A DNA stretch of 64,000 nucleotides, taken from assembly GCA_964415965.1 (NCBI GenBank), contig CAYQCK010000003.1, forward strand, positions 62,001 through 126,000, in the 5' to 3' direction. Position 1 is the first letter of the stretch; each line of letters starts with the position of its first letter. The DNA comes from CAIKNB01 sp964415965 (GTDB lineage: Bacteria; Patescibacteriota; Patescibacteriia; 2-12-FULL-60-25). This document shows, in pieces, positions 54,598 through 62,560 of the stretch. Under the pieces are notes generated by a model that worked only from the letters and a program-made list of their open reading frames with translations, was not told the origin of the DNA and ran no database searches. Made by a program: the position numbers and the translations under genes.

Positions 54598-55150
54598 AAT
54601 CCTCCGAATATCTGACCCCGGGCCAAACCGCCAGCCAACCTTTTTCGGCTTGGCGCTCGCGGAAGATATCCATCTTGGACCTGAACCGCGGGGTTGGACG
54701 AATGATGCCGGCGGACAAATCCGCCAGGCCGAGCGGAGCCAAGAGCTCCAAATTCCCGGCGGCATCCAGCTTCACGGCCACGGCCGAAGCCGTCTCGGGC
54801 CAGCACCGGATGGCGTCGGCGCACGAGGCGTACGGCGCATCGCCGTTGCGCAGATGCATCCGCGCCTGGTTCTTGACCGACCATGGCACTCCTGGTGACA
54901 GGCGCGCCAGTTCTTCTTCATGGACCTTTTCGGTCTCCTTACTCATGTCACTCGAATCGAGGTAGATGACGTCCACGTCCGGCAGCACCGTCGTCCTGCC
55001 GGACATCGCATCCCACGCCGCGGCCCGGACGAATCCCGAACCGATCCACCAATCCGGCAAGCCCAAACAGGCTGCCGCCTTGAGCACATCCATGCGCCAA
55101 CTGTCACGACGGATGAGCTCGAGGATGTCTTCTTCGTCGGAAATTGCCAT
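54596..55150 (-). CDS. Nucleotidyltransferase-family protein (DUF925/COG3575 type)
   Basis: 184 residues. Signature WWIGSGFVRAAAWD near 35-48 and the acidic strand PDVDVIYLDSSD near 60-70 match the nucleotidyltransferase-like family COG3575. The DVD pair would bind metal in an active transferase. Substrate unknown. GGAGGAAAT precedes the ATG, and dinB ends just after (12 bases), but the strand order means dinB is upstream and this gene follows it. Ends at a bidirectional terminator. Confidence 0.85.
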   Translation of the reverse strand: MAISDEEDILELIRRDSWRMDVLKAAACLGLPDWWIGSGFVRAAAWDAMSGRTTVLPDVDVIYLDSSDMSKETEKVHEEELARLSPGVPWSVKNQARMHLRNGDAPYASCADAIRCWPETASAVAVKLDAAGNLELLAPLGLADLSAGIIRPTPRFRSKMDIFRERQAEKGWLAVWPGVRYSED

Positions 55151-55162
55151 ATTTCCTCCAAG

Positions 55163-56497
55163 TCAAAAAACCTTATTCATCGGCTCGACCCCTTCCACTT
55201 TCCTGAACCCGATGCGGTCCGGCGCCTCGTCGCCCAGGCCCAACATCTGCCCGAACACGATGGCCTCGTCGCCGTAGCGGTCGCGGATGGTATCCGCAGC
55301 CAACGACGCCTGCCGCTTGCGGTCCATGCGTCGATCCCACGGTAGGGGCGATTCATGGATCGCCCCTACCGTGGCCAACCTCCGTTGCCCCGACGGCGGC
55401 GCTAGGTTGGTCAGCGTCACGGCCAAGAAGTTGACCCGCTCGCCGTGCCACAACTCGCGCAGGAGCCCGGTCGCGGCGCCGACCAGCGAGAACGAATCCG
55501 CGGCCGGTTCGTCGAACAGGGTGTAGAGCGTCCCGCCCTCGCCCGCGCTTGGCGTCCAGAATGGCCCGCGCGGCAGGCCGTAATTATCTTCACGGAACCC
55601 CACACTGACGTACACCGCCCCGGCAAAAAGCCCCACGGCGCGCAACCGCCGGCCGGCTCGTTCGGTCAGCTTGACCAAAGTCGCCAGCACCTTGCCCTCG
55701 CGGTTCACCCGATCCGGCACGCAGTACGAATGGCCGACCGACTTCGGGAGAGGCGCCGCGTCGGCACCGACCACGTCCTCGACCTCCAGGCCGTTGACCT
55801 TGGACCACAGGTAGAATCCGTTCTTGCCGAAGGCGCGCATCAGGTTGCCGACCGGATAGCGCTTGAGCTCGAGGAGCGTCCGGATGCCGATGCGGTTAAG
55901 CCGTTTCTTGATGCGCGGCCCGATGCCGCACACGTCCTCGAGCTCGAGCTCGGCCAGGACTTCGTCCAGGTTGCCGTGGTCGATGACGACCAAGCCGTTC
56001 GGTTTTTCGAGGTCCGACGCGGTCTTGGCCAGGAAGCGCGTCGGCGCGATGCCGATGGAGCAGCGCAGCCACTCCCCGACCTCATCGCGGATGCGCCGCC
56101 GCGCTTTACAGAGCGCCCAGGCCGCCTCAGCCGGGTCGCGGTACCAGCCGGTGAGATCGAGGAAGGCCTCATCGATGGAATAGTGCTCCACCTTGTCCGA
56201 GAGCTGGTGCAGGATGCCGAACACGCGCGAGGTCACGGCCCGGTACTTGGGCGGGTCGTTTTGGACGAAGACCGCGCCCGGCACGGCTTTCTTGGCCTCC
56301 TCGACCGACATCCCGACCTTCATGCCCAGCCGCTTAGCCTCGATGGACGCCGCGATGACGCACCCGGCCTTGTGCAGGTAGGCGCACACGCCCAACGGCC
56401 GTCCGCGCAACGTCGGGTTGGCCTGCTGCTCCACGGACGCGAAATACGAGTTCATGTCCACGTGGGCGACAAGTTTCTTGGACGGTTGGAGGGACAT
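55163..56497 (-). CDS. dinB: Y-family DNA polymerase with in-frame palindromic insert
   Basis: 444 residues of the DinB/UmuC family. Catalytic motifs HVDMNSYFASVEQ (start) and YSIDEAFLDLT (about 105) hold the metal-binding acids; the thumb motif DVCGIGPRIKKRL and little-finger domain follow. These polymerases copy past DNA lesions. Residues about 375-387 (ATVGAIHESPLPW) are encoded by a perfect 38-bp palindrome related to the yebC-ruvC repeat, inserted in frame in the C-terminal part. No LexA-type operator is visible upstream. Confidence 0.95.
   Translation of the reverse strand: MSLQPSKKLVAHVDMNSYFASVEQQANPTLRGRPLGVCAYLHKAGCVIAASIEAKRLGMKVGMSVEEAKKAVPGAVFVQNDPPKYRAVTSRVFGILHQLSDKVEHYSIDEAFLDLTGWYRDPAEAAWALCKARRRIRDEVGEWLRCSIGIAPTRFLAKTASDLEKPNGLVVIDHGNLDEVLAELELEDVCGIGPRIKKRLNRIGIRTLLELKRYPVGNLMRAFGKNGFYLWSKVNGLEVEDVVGADAAPLPKSVGHSYCVPDRVNREGKVLATLVKLTERAGRRLRAVGLFAGAVYVSVGFREDNYGLPRGPFWTPSAGEGGTLYTLFDEPAADSFSLVGAATGLLRELWHGERVNFLAVTLTNLAPPSGQRRLATVGAIHESPLPWDRRMDRKRQASLAADTIRDRYGDEAIVFGQMLGLGDEAPDRIGFRKVEGVEPMNKVF
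55337..55374. repeat. Palindromic repeat inside dinB
   Basis: Perfect 16-bp arms (CCACGGTAGGGGCGAT and complement) around TCATGG. It shares GTAGGGGCG/CGCCCCTAC with the repeat at 12722-12772, and its length keeps the reading frame open. Confidence 0.9.
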
Positions 56498-56512
56498 AAA
56501 AATAAAGAATGA

Positions 56513-56587
56513 TGTCGTTCTCGAGGGAGCGCAGCGACCGAAGAACCTTCAAATTTGGAAGGTCCTTCGCTTCGCTCAAGGACGACA
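56513..56587. repeat. Extragenic palindromic element upstream of dinB
   Basis: A 75-bp imperfect inverted repeat: TGTCGTTCTCGAG at the left, CTCAAGGACGACA at the right, with AGCG and GAAGGT arms between. Same style as the 'TGTCATTCTTGAGCG'-type dispersed repeats. Confidence 0.75.
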
Positions 56588-56619
56588 CTATTTTTTATTT
56601 CAAAACATGAAGCGCGGCC

Positions 56620-56865
56620 TCACAGCGTCGCCATCTCCTCGAGCTTCCAAGTGAGGGCATCCGTCGAGAACGACAGCCGATAGGCATTCGCCTCGTCCGA
56701 GACCGAAAAAATCACCACCTTCTCGCGGCCGCGGCGCTCGCTGTGCACCAGATTCACCTTCCGCACCTGGTAATAATGCCCGTTCCACTTGAAAGTCATG
56801 GGCTCCACGCCGTTCTTGCGGAAGGCAACCAGGACGTCGATTGTCTGCGCGATTTTTTCGTACAT
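56620..56865 (-). CDS. Small hypothetical protein
   Basis: 81 residues: MYEKIAQTIDVLVAF, then a beta-rich part (MTFKWNGHYYQVRKVNLVHSE) and a final LTWKLEEMATL. The layout, a WNGHYYQV strand in a very small domain, resembles short DUF6504-like proteins that often sit near Y-family polymerase genes, but I am not sure of this. Between lexA and dinB on the same strand. No ribosome site is obvious. Confidence 0.65.
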   Translation of the reverse strand: MYEKIAQTIDVLVAFRKNGVEPMTFKWNGHYYQVRKVNLVHSERRGREKVVIFSVSDEANAYRLSFSTDALTWKLEEMATL

Positions 56866-56911
56866 AAACCAAGGCCGTCATTAAGATGGAATCCCGGAAA
56901 AACCTTGCTTT

Positions 56912-57532
56912 TTATCTGAACTCAAACTTCCGTATCACCGCCCTCACCACACCCTGGATGAGCGGGTCAAAGCAGTAGATGGGCTTCATCGTGGAGTTGG
57001 CCGGCTGCAGCCTGATGCGGTCGCGTTCGCGGTAGAACCTTTTGAGCGTGGCGTATTCGTTGTCCAGGAGCGCGACGACGACATCGCCGTTCTTGGGCGA
57101 GGGATTCCTCTCTACCACCACGTAATCGCCGTCGAAGATGCCGTCCTCGATCATGGAATCGCCTTTGACGCGCAGGACGTACGAATTGGCCGAATCCGGG
57201 GCCAAATCCACGGGCACGGCGAAGGTCTCGCGCTCCTCCACGGCTTCGATGGGCGCTCCGGCCGCGATCAGGCCCTTCAGAGGAAGCAGGACGCTCTTGC
57301 CCCACATCACAGCCTTGTCCGTCGGCTCGAGGTTGCGCGCGCCCGGACCCGCTCCCCCGCCTTTCAGGAAACCGCGCTCCTTGAGCGCCTGGATGTGCAC
57401 ATGCACGGTCGAAGGCGAGGCTAGCTCCAATCCGTCCGCGATCTCGCGGAACGACGGCGGATAACCCTTGTCGTTGATGAAGCTCACGATGTAGTCGAGG
57501 ACTTCTTTTTGTTTGGGGGTTAAAGGAGGCAT
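56912..57532 (-). CDS. lexA: LexA repressor
   Basis: 206 residues. Winged helix at 1-65 (LTPKQKEVLDYIVSFINDKGYPPSFREIADGL pattern) and a C-terminal S24 peptidase domain: cleavage site in LIAAGAPIEA (Ala-Gly), catalytic serine in GDSMIEDGI and lysine in ATLKRF. RecA filaments trigger self-cleavage and SOS induction. Its promoter is overlapped by the GTTC-N7-GTTC operator, so it should repress itself together with recA. Confidence 0.97.
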   Translation of the reverse strand: MPPLTPKQKEVLDYIVSFINDKGYPPSFREIADGLELASPSTVHVHIQALKERGFLKGGGAGPGARNLEPTDKAVMWGKSVLLPLKGLIAAGAPIEAVEERETFAVPVDLAPDSANSYVLRVKGDSMIEDGIFDGDYVVVERNPSPKNGDVVVALLDNEYATLKRFYRERDRIRLQPANSTMKPIYCFDPLIQGVVRAVIRKFEFR

Positions 57533-57553
57533 ATGTTTGATGTTTGTTCGTTA

Positions 57554-57568
57554 GAACAAAAATAGAAC
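57554..57568. promoter_or_regulatory. SOS operator of lexA (direct repeat)
   Basis: GAAC-AAAAATA-GAAC, the same 15-bp pattern as at recA (GAAC-AAAATTA-GAAC). It covers the -10 box. A GTTC lies four bases to the left, forming GTTC-N4-GAAC with the first half-site. Confidence 0.8.
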
Positions 57569-57587
57569 ACTTGCAACCATCTGTCAA
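57559..57587 (-). promoter_or_regulatory. lexA promoter
   Basis: Minus strand: TTGACA (57587-57582), 17 bases, TATTTT (57564-57559). Confidence 0.8.
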
Positions 57588-57812
57588 ACTCCATATTTCC
57601 ATGGGAAAACATGCTTTTTCCACACCTCCAACCAGCGGTTGACGCCTAGCGATGGCCACGACCCCGTTGGATCGGACAGGTGCCCTACCCCATCGCGCAT
57701 CTGCGCACGGCATACCCGCGCAGCGCATGCTCCCGCAACCCATCCTGCAGTCCGGGCCTCGATTTCGTCGGGGCATTTTTATTCCGCCGGTTTATTGGTA
57801 CGCTGATGGCAT

Positions 57813-58325
57813 ATGTGCCACGCTAAGCTTATCCGCAATAAATTTCCTGCGCTCCTAGCCGCTTGCTTGCCCCTGAGCGGCTGTTCCTTGTTCCAACCAC
57901 AACGCGCGGCTGACACGACCCCGGACCAAACCGTCGGCCAGGAACGGAACACCGCCAGGCTCGACCTGAGCAACAAAAGCATGGAGAAGCTCCCGGCGTA
58001 TGTTTTCGGCCTAGCGGACCTGGAAACGCTGGATGCGTCGAACAACCGCTTGACCGGGGCGATCCAAGCCGAAATCAGGCAGCTGAAAAACCTGAAGTCA
58101 TTGGATCTGAGCCACAACCGCTTGACCGGCGTGCCGGCCGAAATCGGCCAGCTTCCCCTCTTGGAATCACTGGACCTGTCCTATAACCGGCTGACCGGAT
58201 TGCCGTACGAGCTCGGAAACCTCAAGAGCCTGAAGAGGCTCGACCTTACGGGCAATGACGTCTCCGAGACGGATCTGGAGATCATCCGAAAAACACTACC
58301 CGGCAACGCCATCATCACCCGATGA
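57813..58325 (+). CDS. Leucine-rich-repeat lipoprotein
   Basis: 170 residues. Lipoprotein signal with lipobox PLSGC (Cys24). Residues 50-150 hold about four leucine-rich repeats of 23 residues with the pattern LxxLxxLDLSxNxLTGxPxxI, the plant/bacterial 'LTGLP' type. A surface-exposed binding role is likely; such proteins often mediate contact with other cells. TACGCT (57799-57804) places transcription start at about the ATG, with no Shine-Dalgarno sequence, so leaderless. Confidence 0.88.
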   Translation: MCHAKLIRNKFPALLAACLPLSGCSLFQPQRAADTTPDQTVGQERNTARLDLSNKSMEKLPAYVFGLADLETLDASNNRLTGAIQAEIRQLKNLKSLDLSHNRLTGVPAEIGQLPLLESLDLSYNRLTGLPYELGNLKSLKRLDLTGNDVSETDLEIIRKTLPGNAIITR

Positions 58326-58353
58326 ATCAACGCGACGCTCAGCCGACACCGCT

Positions 58354-58656
58354 ATGCGCTACGACAAACTCGTCCGCGACAGGATCCCGGACATCATCCG
58401 GGCCAAAGGCCAGACGGCCGTGACGCACGTCGCGGATGAAGCCGAGTACTGGATCAAGCTCAAGGAAAAACTCCGCGAGGAGGTCGATGAATTCTGCGCC
58501 GCCGAGAACCTCGAGGAACTAGCCGATGTGATGGAAGTCATCCTGGCCATCCAAGCCCACAAGGGCTTCGACCCCCAAGCCGTAGAAGCCGAACGCCAAG
58601 CTAAAGCCGACAAGCGCGGCGGTTTCGTCCAGCGCATAATCCTCGAGGAATCCTGA
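58354..58656 (+). CDS. MazG/HisE-like nucleotide pyrophosphohydrolase
   Basis: 100 residues from MRYDKLVRDRIPDII, the usual start of this small family; the longer frame overlaps the LRR gene. KLVRDRIPDII, EEVDEF and EELADVMEVILAIQ give the helical metal-binding acids of all-alpha NTP pyrophosphohydrolases (EExxE...ExxD). Probable role: clearing an unusual nucleotide. It starts 28 bases after the LRR gene stop and five bases before ywbE, so likely cotranscribed. Confidence 0.88.
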   Translation: MRYDKLVRDRIPDIIRAKGQTAVTHVADEAEYWIKLKEKLREEVDEFCAAENLEELADVMEVILAIQAHKGFDPQAVEAERQAKADKRGGFVQRIILEES

Positions 58657-58661
58657 CACCC

Positions 58662-58868
58662 ATGCCCGACCTCGACCCGACCCTCCGCCGCAACATCCGA
58701 CCGGGCTTGGTCGTGTTCGTCGTCAAGAAGGAACACCAGCCCACCGGCGAGCTGACCCAGGGCATCGTCCAGGACATTTTGACCAACGCGGCGATCCACC
58801 CGCGCGGCATCAAGGTCCGGCTCGACACCGGCGAAGTCGGCCGGGTACAGTACATCCAGACGGAATAG
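58662..58868 (+). CDS. ywbE: YwbE-family protein (DUF2196)
   Basis: 68 residues, the full length of the family. Conserved pattern: RRNIRPGLVVFVVKKEHQ, TGELTQGIVQDILTN, HPRGIKVRLDTGEVGRV. It is a small beta-rich protein of unknown function, found widely in bacteria and possibly binding nucleic acid. Directly follows the MazG-like gene. Confidence 0.92.
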   Translation: MPDLDPTLRRNIRPGLVVFVVKKEHQPTGELTQGIVQDILTNAAIHPRGIKVRLDTGEVGRVQYIQTE

Positions 58869-58947
58869 ACGCCGGCCACTCAGCGGCGGCATCGGTTATC
58901 GGAACGCTGTTTTTTTGTTAATCTCATGTCAGCGGTCCCTCCCCACC

Positions 58948-59877
58948 ATGTTCCAGGACATCTTCATCTTCGCCTGCGCTTTGGCCCTGGTCATCCGCGG
59001 CGCGACATACGCCACCCGCTATGCGGCGCGCTTGGCCGAAAATTACCGCTTATCCAAATATGCGGTCGGCTTCATCGTGGTGGCCGTGATTTCCATCCTG
59101 CCCGAAGGGCTCATCTCGCTAAACGCGGCGGTCAGCGGCCTGCCGGCGATGGGCTTGGGCACCCTGTTCGGTTCCAATGTCGCCGACCTGACACTCGTCT
59201 TCGCCCTCGTGACCTCCCTGGCCGGCCGCGGCATCAAAATCGAAAGCAAGATACTGAAAAGCAGCTTCATCTATCCGCTGCTCCTGCTGTTCTCGCTCAT
59301 CCTTGGCCTCGACGGCTACTATTCGCGTCTCGAGGGGCTTGCCCTGATCCTGGCCGGCGGCGCTTTCTACTACTTCTCGCTGAAAAACGGCCTGGACGGA
59401 CCGACCGTCCAAACCCAAACCAACGGCAAAGCCAAGAACGCCGCCCTGCTCCTGCTCAGCATGGCGCTCCTGCTCGTCGGCGCGCACTATACCGTCGACT
59501 CGGCGGCCTCGCTGGCCGGCCGCTTGGGGGTCAGCCCCATCCTCATCGGCATGCTGATCGTAGGCCTGGGCACCACCATCCCGGAATTGCTGTTCTCGCT
59601 CTCAGCGGTCAAAAAACGCCACGACTCCCTGGCCGTCGGCGATATCCTGGGCACGGTCCTGGCCGACGCCACGGTTCTGGTCGGGCTCATCGCCCTCATC
59701 AGCCCGTTCTCGTTCCCGCGCACCATCGTCTATTCGACCGGCGCATTCATGCTTTCGGCCTCGGTCATCCTGTTCTACTTCATGCGTTCCGGCCGCTTCC
59801 TTTCGCGCCGCGAAAGCCTGGTGCTGCTGGTATTCTGGCTCTGTTTCATCGCGACGGAACTGGCTTTGGCCGGCTAG
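58948..59877 (+). CDS. Ca2+/Na+ exchanger family protein
   Basis: 309 residues from MFQDIFIFACALALV; an earlier in-frame start is weak. About ten membrane helices in two inverted halves, each with the exchanger alpha-repeat: SILPEGLISLNAAVSG with GTLFGSNVADLTLV, and LGTTIPELLFSLSA with GDILGTVLADATVL. The acidic residues for ion coordination (PEG, PEL) are present. It exports Ca2+ against Na+ or H+. A possible promoter is TTATCG-N17-TAATCT upstream. Confidence 0.93.
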   Translation: MFQDIFIFACALALVIRGATYATRYAARLAENYRLSKYAVGFIVVAVISILPEGLISLNAAVSGLPAMGLGTLFGSNVADLTLVFALVTSLAGRGIKIESKILKSSFIYPLLLLFSLILGLDGYYSRLEGLALILAGGAFYYFSLKNGLDGPTVQTQTNGKAKNAALLLLSMALLLVGAHYTVDSAASLAGRLGVSPILIGMLIVGLGTTIPELLFSLSAVKKRHDSLAVGDILGTVLADATVLVGLIALISPFSFPRTIVYSTGAFMLSASVILFYFMRSGRFLSRRESLVLLVFWLCFIATELALAG

Positions 59878-59892
59878 ACTGAATGGCGAATT

Positions 59893-60276
59893 ATGAAAAC
59901 CAGCAAGGACCGACTCATCTATTGGGTCCCGCGCATCCTCTCCATCCTGTTCCTGCTCTTCTTGGCCCTATTCTCTCTCGATGTCTTCGACGGGGATTAC
60001 GGTTTCTGGGGCACGCTCCTGGCCCTGTTCATGCACAATATCCCGGTTTTCGTCCTGGCCATCGTCCTGGCCGTCGCCTGGAAGCGCGAAATCGTCGGGA
60101 CCGTCTTTTTCGCCCTCGCCGGCTTGGCTTACGTCGTCTCTTTGGCGGTCGGCATGAGGGGCGACTTCCAGCCCTTCATGATTTCCTGGTCCGTCATCAT
60201 CGCCGGCCCCGCCTTCCTCATCGCCTGGCTGTTCCATCTCGGCTGGCGCAAACGGAAAGCCGCGAAAAAATCCTGA
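59893..60276 (+). CDS. Small four-helix membrane protein
   Basis: 127 residues with four hydrophobic helices (about 12-28, 40-60, 67-87, 95-115) and a basic C-terminal tail KRKAAKKS. It resembles the short DUF7670-like integral membrane proteins, without certainty. It begins 15 bases after the exchanger stop and five bases before the next gene, so the three form a unit. Confidence 0.8.
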   Translation: MKTSKDRLIYWVPRILSILFLLFLALFSLDVFDGDYGFWGTLLALFMHNIPVFVLAIVLAVAWKREIVGTVFFALAGLAYVVSLAVGMRGDFQPFMISWSVIIAGPAFLIAWLFHLGWRKRKAAKKS

Positions 60277-60280
60277 ATCT

Positions 60281-60787
60281 ATGCGTAAACAAGTCACGGT
60301 CAGCGACAAGATGCAGAAGCGGTATGTTTATTTCTTGACCGAGCCGGCCGGCCGCAATTTCCATCCCGACTTCAAACCCGACCTGTCGCCGCGCGAGATG
60401 CTCGAGCTCGGCGTGTTCGGCGGCAAATACATGACGGATTGCCGGAAAGAATTCCCGGCTTCATGGTTCAGACGGGCCAAACTCTGCGCCGAAAAACACG
60501 ACGCCAAACTCAACTTCTTCAAGGTCAACGCCAGCCAGCCGCTCGGCGAGTGGAAGAGAAAGGGCTGGATCTCCAAAGAAGACCCGCGCGGCTGGTTTCA
60601 GTGGTATTGCCGCTATTGGCTGGGCCGCCGCATCCCTGACGAGGACGAGCGCCAAATCAAACGCTGGAAAGCCATGCGCCGCCACATCGCGCAGATAAAA
60701 AAGAACTGCCGCAGCCGCGACTTGGACTGCCACCGCAAACAGCGCCAGGCCCTGCTCCACTGGGCCTACGACAGCCGGAAGATGTAA
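60281..60787 (+). CDS. Trp-rich conserved hypothetical protein
   Basis: 168 residues, soluble and basic, unusually rich in Trp and Arg. The core GVFGGKYMTDCRKEFPASWF and, later, WISKEDPRGWFQWYCRYWLGR has the look of a conserved domain, but I cannot name it. Two C-terminal cysteines (NCRSRDLDC) are nearby. It follows the four-helix gene by four bases and ends before a strong terminator. Confidence 0.8.
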   Translation: MRKQVTVSDKMQKRYVYFLTEPAGRNFHPDFKPDLSPREMLELGVFGGKYMTDCRKEFPASWFRRAKLCAEKHDAKLNFFKVNASQPLGEWKRKGWISKEDPRGWFQWYCRYWLGRRIPDEDERQIKRWKAMRRHIAQIKKNCRSRDLDCHRKQRQALLHWAYDSRKM

Positions 60788-60807
60788 GGTGACGGAATGT
60801 GATGCCA

Positions 60808-60836
60808 TCCCTGCCCCGAAGGGCGGGGTTTTTGTG
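60808..60836 (+). terminator. Intrinsic terminator
   Basis: CCCTGCCC/GGGCGGGG (one G-T pair) with a CGAA loop, then TTTTTG. Confidence 0.85.
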
Positions 60837-60871
60837 GGGGTTGAAAAATGCCGCAGTGCCGCAGGATGCGC

Positions 60872-60877
60872 TATACT
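60872..60877 (+). promoter_or_regulatory. Likely -10 box
   Basis: TATACT at 60872-60877, 16 bases before the ATG at 60893; the -35 is weak. Confidence 0.45.
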
Positions 60878-60892
60878 GTAGACTGTATCAAT

Positions 60893-61816
60893 ATGAAGAA
60901 CTTCAACCAGCCCTTGACCCAGAATCCCTTCGCCGCGAAATCCGGCCGGCCCGAAGCGCCGAAGACGCCAGGCGTCCAGCCGGAGCTCGATCCCAAGCTC
61001 CAGACCAAGCGTTGGGAAAACCTGACCAAGGGCGAGATAGCGCGCCTGTCCGAGCTCGGCGCGGATAAGCTGCGCTTCGCCCCCGTCCATCTGCCGACGA
61101 CGCTCGGCGGCAAATCGCTCGACTCCGTCCGGGTCGGCCTCATGGGCATGGATCCCGCCACGGCTAAGGAAGCGTACGTCCACCTCTGGCTGAACGAGGA
61201 CAAGAAGGGCGAGACCAAACTGGAATTCACCATCCGCGCCGACGGCACCATCATGGGCCGCATTCCCACTGCCCTGGCCGGCGCATTGACGCATGAAGCC
61301 GTGATGCGCGAGGTCCTGGAGCAGTTCGAGAGCCTCAAGCCCGAATCCTGGTACTACCTGGACGAGGCCGTGCTGCCGCCGGGCGAAGGCAGCTCGGCCG
61401 GAGGCGGCGAAGGCGGGGGCAAGAAGAAAAAACGGCCGATGCCGACCGAAGCCGATCCGCGCCGCGTCGCCTTTTACCAGGAACAGCCCGAGGCCATCCT
61501 GCGCCTGACGAGCAAGGACCGAGGCGGATTCAGGGGCTACCTCGTCATCTTTTATCCGGGTTTCGCGCTCCTCGACAATGTCGCCTACGAAAACGCGGCT
61601 TACATCATCGATGGCACGCCGGACAATCTCGAGCTGCCCATCGGAGCCACCGAAGAGGAGGTTCAAGATGCGGTGAAGAGGCTCCCGGTGCATTCCTGGT
61701 TGACCCGGCCCAAGATCGAATTGCGTCGCGCCGGGGCCGCCCGCATCCAACACAAAGGCGACGAATGGGAAAAGACGCTCAAGGAGGAAATCGAAAAACG
61801 CCTGAAGAAAAATTGA
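60893..61816 (+). CDS. Hypothetical protein
   Basis: 307 residues from MKNFNQPLTQNPFAA; the upstream in-frame start lies before the likely promoter. Soluble, with a Gly/Ser/Lys-rich linker (about 163-182, GEGSSAGGGEGGGKKKK) separating two halves. The second half has a beta segment (GYLVIFYPGFALLDNVAYENAAYIIDG) and a basic helical C-terminus. I recognise no family. Ends in a strong terminator. Confidence 0.8.
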   Translation: MKNFNQPLTQNPFAAKSGRPEAPKTPGVQPELDPKLQTKRWENLTKGEIARLSELGADKLRFAPVHLPTTLGGKSLDSVRVGLMGMDPATAKEAYVHLWLNEDKKGETKLEFTIRADGTIMGRIPTALAGALTHEAVMREVLEQFESLKPESWYYLDEAVLPPGEGSSAGGGEGGGKKKKRPMPTEADPRRVAFYQEQPEAILRLTSKDRGGFRGYLVIFYPGFALLDNVAYENAAYIIDGTPDNLELPIGATEEEVQDAVKRLPVHSWLTRPKIELRRAGAARIQHKGDEWEKTLKEEIEKRLKKN

Positions 61817-61832
61817 CGCGACCGCCGCCGAC

Positions 61833-61858
61833 ACCCCGCCTTCCGAGGCGGGGTTTGG
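61833..61858 (+). terminator. Intrinsic terminator
   Basis: ACCCCGCC/GGCGGGGT around TTCCGA, then TTGGCTT. Confidence 0.7.
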
Positions 61859-61860
61859 CT

Positions 61861-61889
61861 TAAAAAAACACCCGACGGAAGGCCGTCGG
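61861..61889 (-). terminator. Terminator of the minus-strand gene
   Basis: CCCGACGG/CGTCGGG followed on the minus strand by TGTTTTTTT. Confidence 0.85.
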
Positions 61890-61901
61890 GCAGGCTTGAG
61901 G

Positions 61902-62402
61902 TCACGCCTCGTTGACGGACGCCACAGCCTGGCTGATGAGGCACAGGCGCAACGAAGCCGTCCGTTTCTTGAGGCGATGGTATTCGGCGATGACCTTGAA
62001 CAGTTCCGGCCAGACGCTCTTCGTGGTCATCTTGGCCCACAGATGGAGCTCGGCCAGGACCCGTTCGATGACGAACTGGTTACTCTTGCGTTGGAACTTC
62101 TGGGGCTCTCTGCGCTCCCAGCTCCGGACCATATCGAGGCCGACCTGCAGCTGTCGGATGGCCAAATCCCGATAAGCGGGATCGGCCAGGATGATGTCCA
62201 GGTCACGCCGCCGTCGCGCCGTCTCTTCGGGCGCCAACAAGCGCCTCTCCAAGGACTGCACGTCCCCTCCCCAACTGACGGCCGGTTCGTCCAGACGTCC
62301 GAATGGAAGCTGGACTTTGCCGTCCTCGTCGGTCGGCAAGCAAGGTCGTCTGGCGGCCCGGGCATTCCTGCCGCCGGTCGCCGTATATCCAGGTTTCTTC
62401 AA
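61902..62402 (-). CDS. Hypothetical protein with TTG start
   Basis: 166 residues. TTG at 62402 follows GGAGGTG (62413-62407) by six bases; the longer frame upstream has no ribosome site. The protein is basic and helical, with Arg-rich stretches (about 55-75) and a C-terminal helical domain (FVIERVLAELHLWAKMTTKSVWPELFKVIAEYHRL). I recognise no family. Possible promoter TTGACG at 62450-62445. Strong terminator after the stop. Confidence 0.7.
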   Translation of the reverse strand: MKKPGYTATGGRNARAARRPCLPTDEDGKVQLPFGRLDEPAVSWGGDVQSLERRLLAPEETARRRRDLDIILADPAYRDLAIRQLQVGLDMVRSWERREPQKFQRKSNQFVIERVLAELHLWAKMTTKSVWPELFKVIAEYHRLKKRTASLRLCLISQAVASVNEA

Positions 62403-62523
62403 AGTACACCTCCGATATCCCATCCAACCACGCCCCATCGGGGGCGTCAAGGCCAACCGGTCGTCCCATTTCCAGCAACCCCAAAAACCCGTCGGACAAT
62501 CCGGAACTCACCCTTCAGCCCAT

Positions 62524-62560
62524 TGAACAATCCCCGGTTCAACAGGGATTGCTTTATTTT
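62524..62560. terminator. Hairpin between convergent-facing genes
   Basis: CAATCCC/GGGATTG with a 10-base loop; T-rich on the plus side, weak on the minus side, next to the sdpI stop. Confidence 0.5.
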
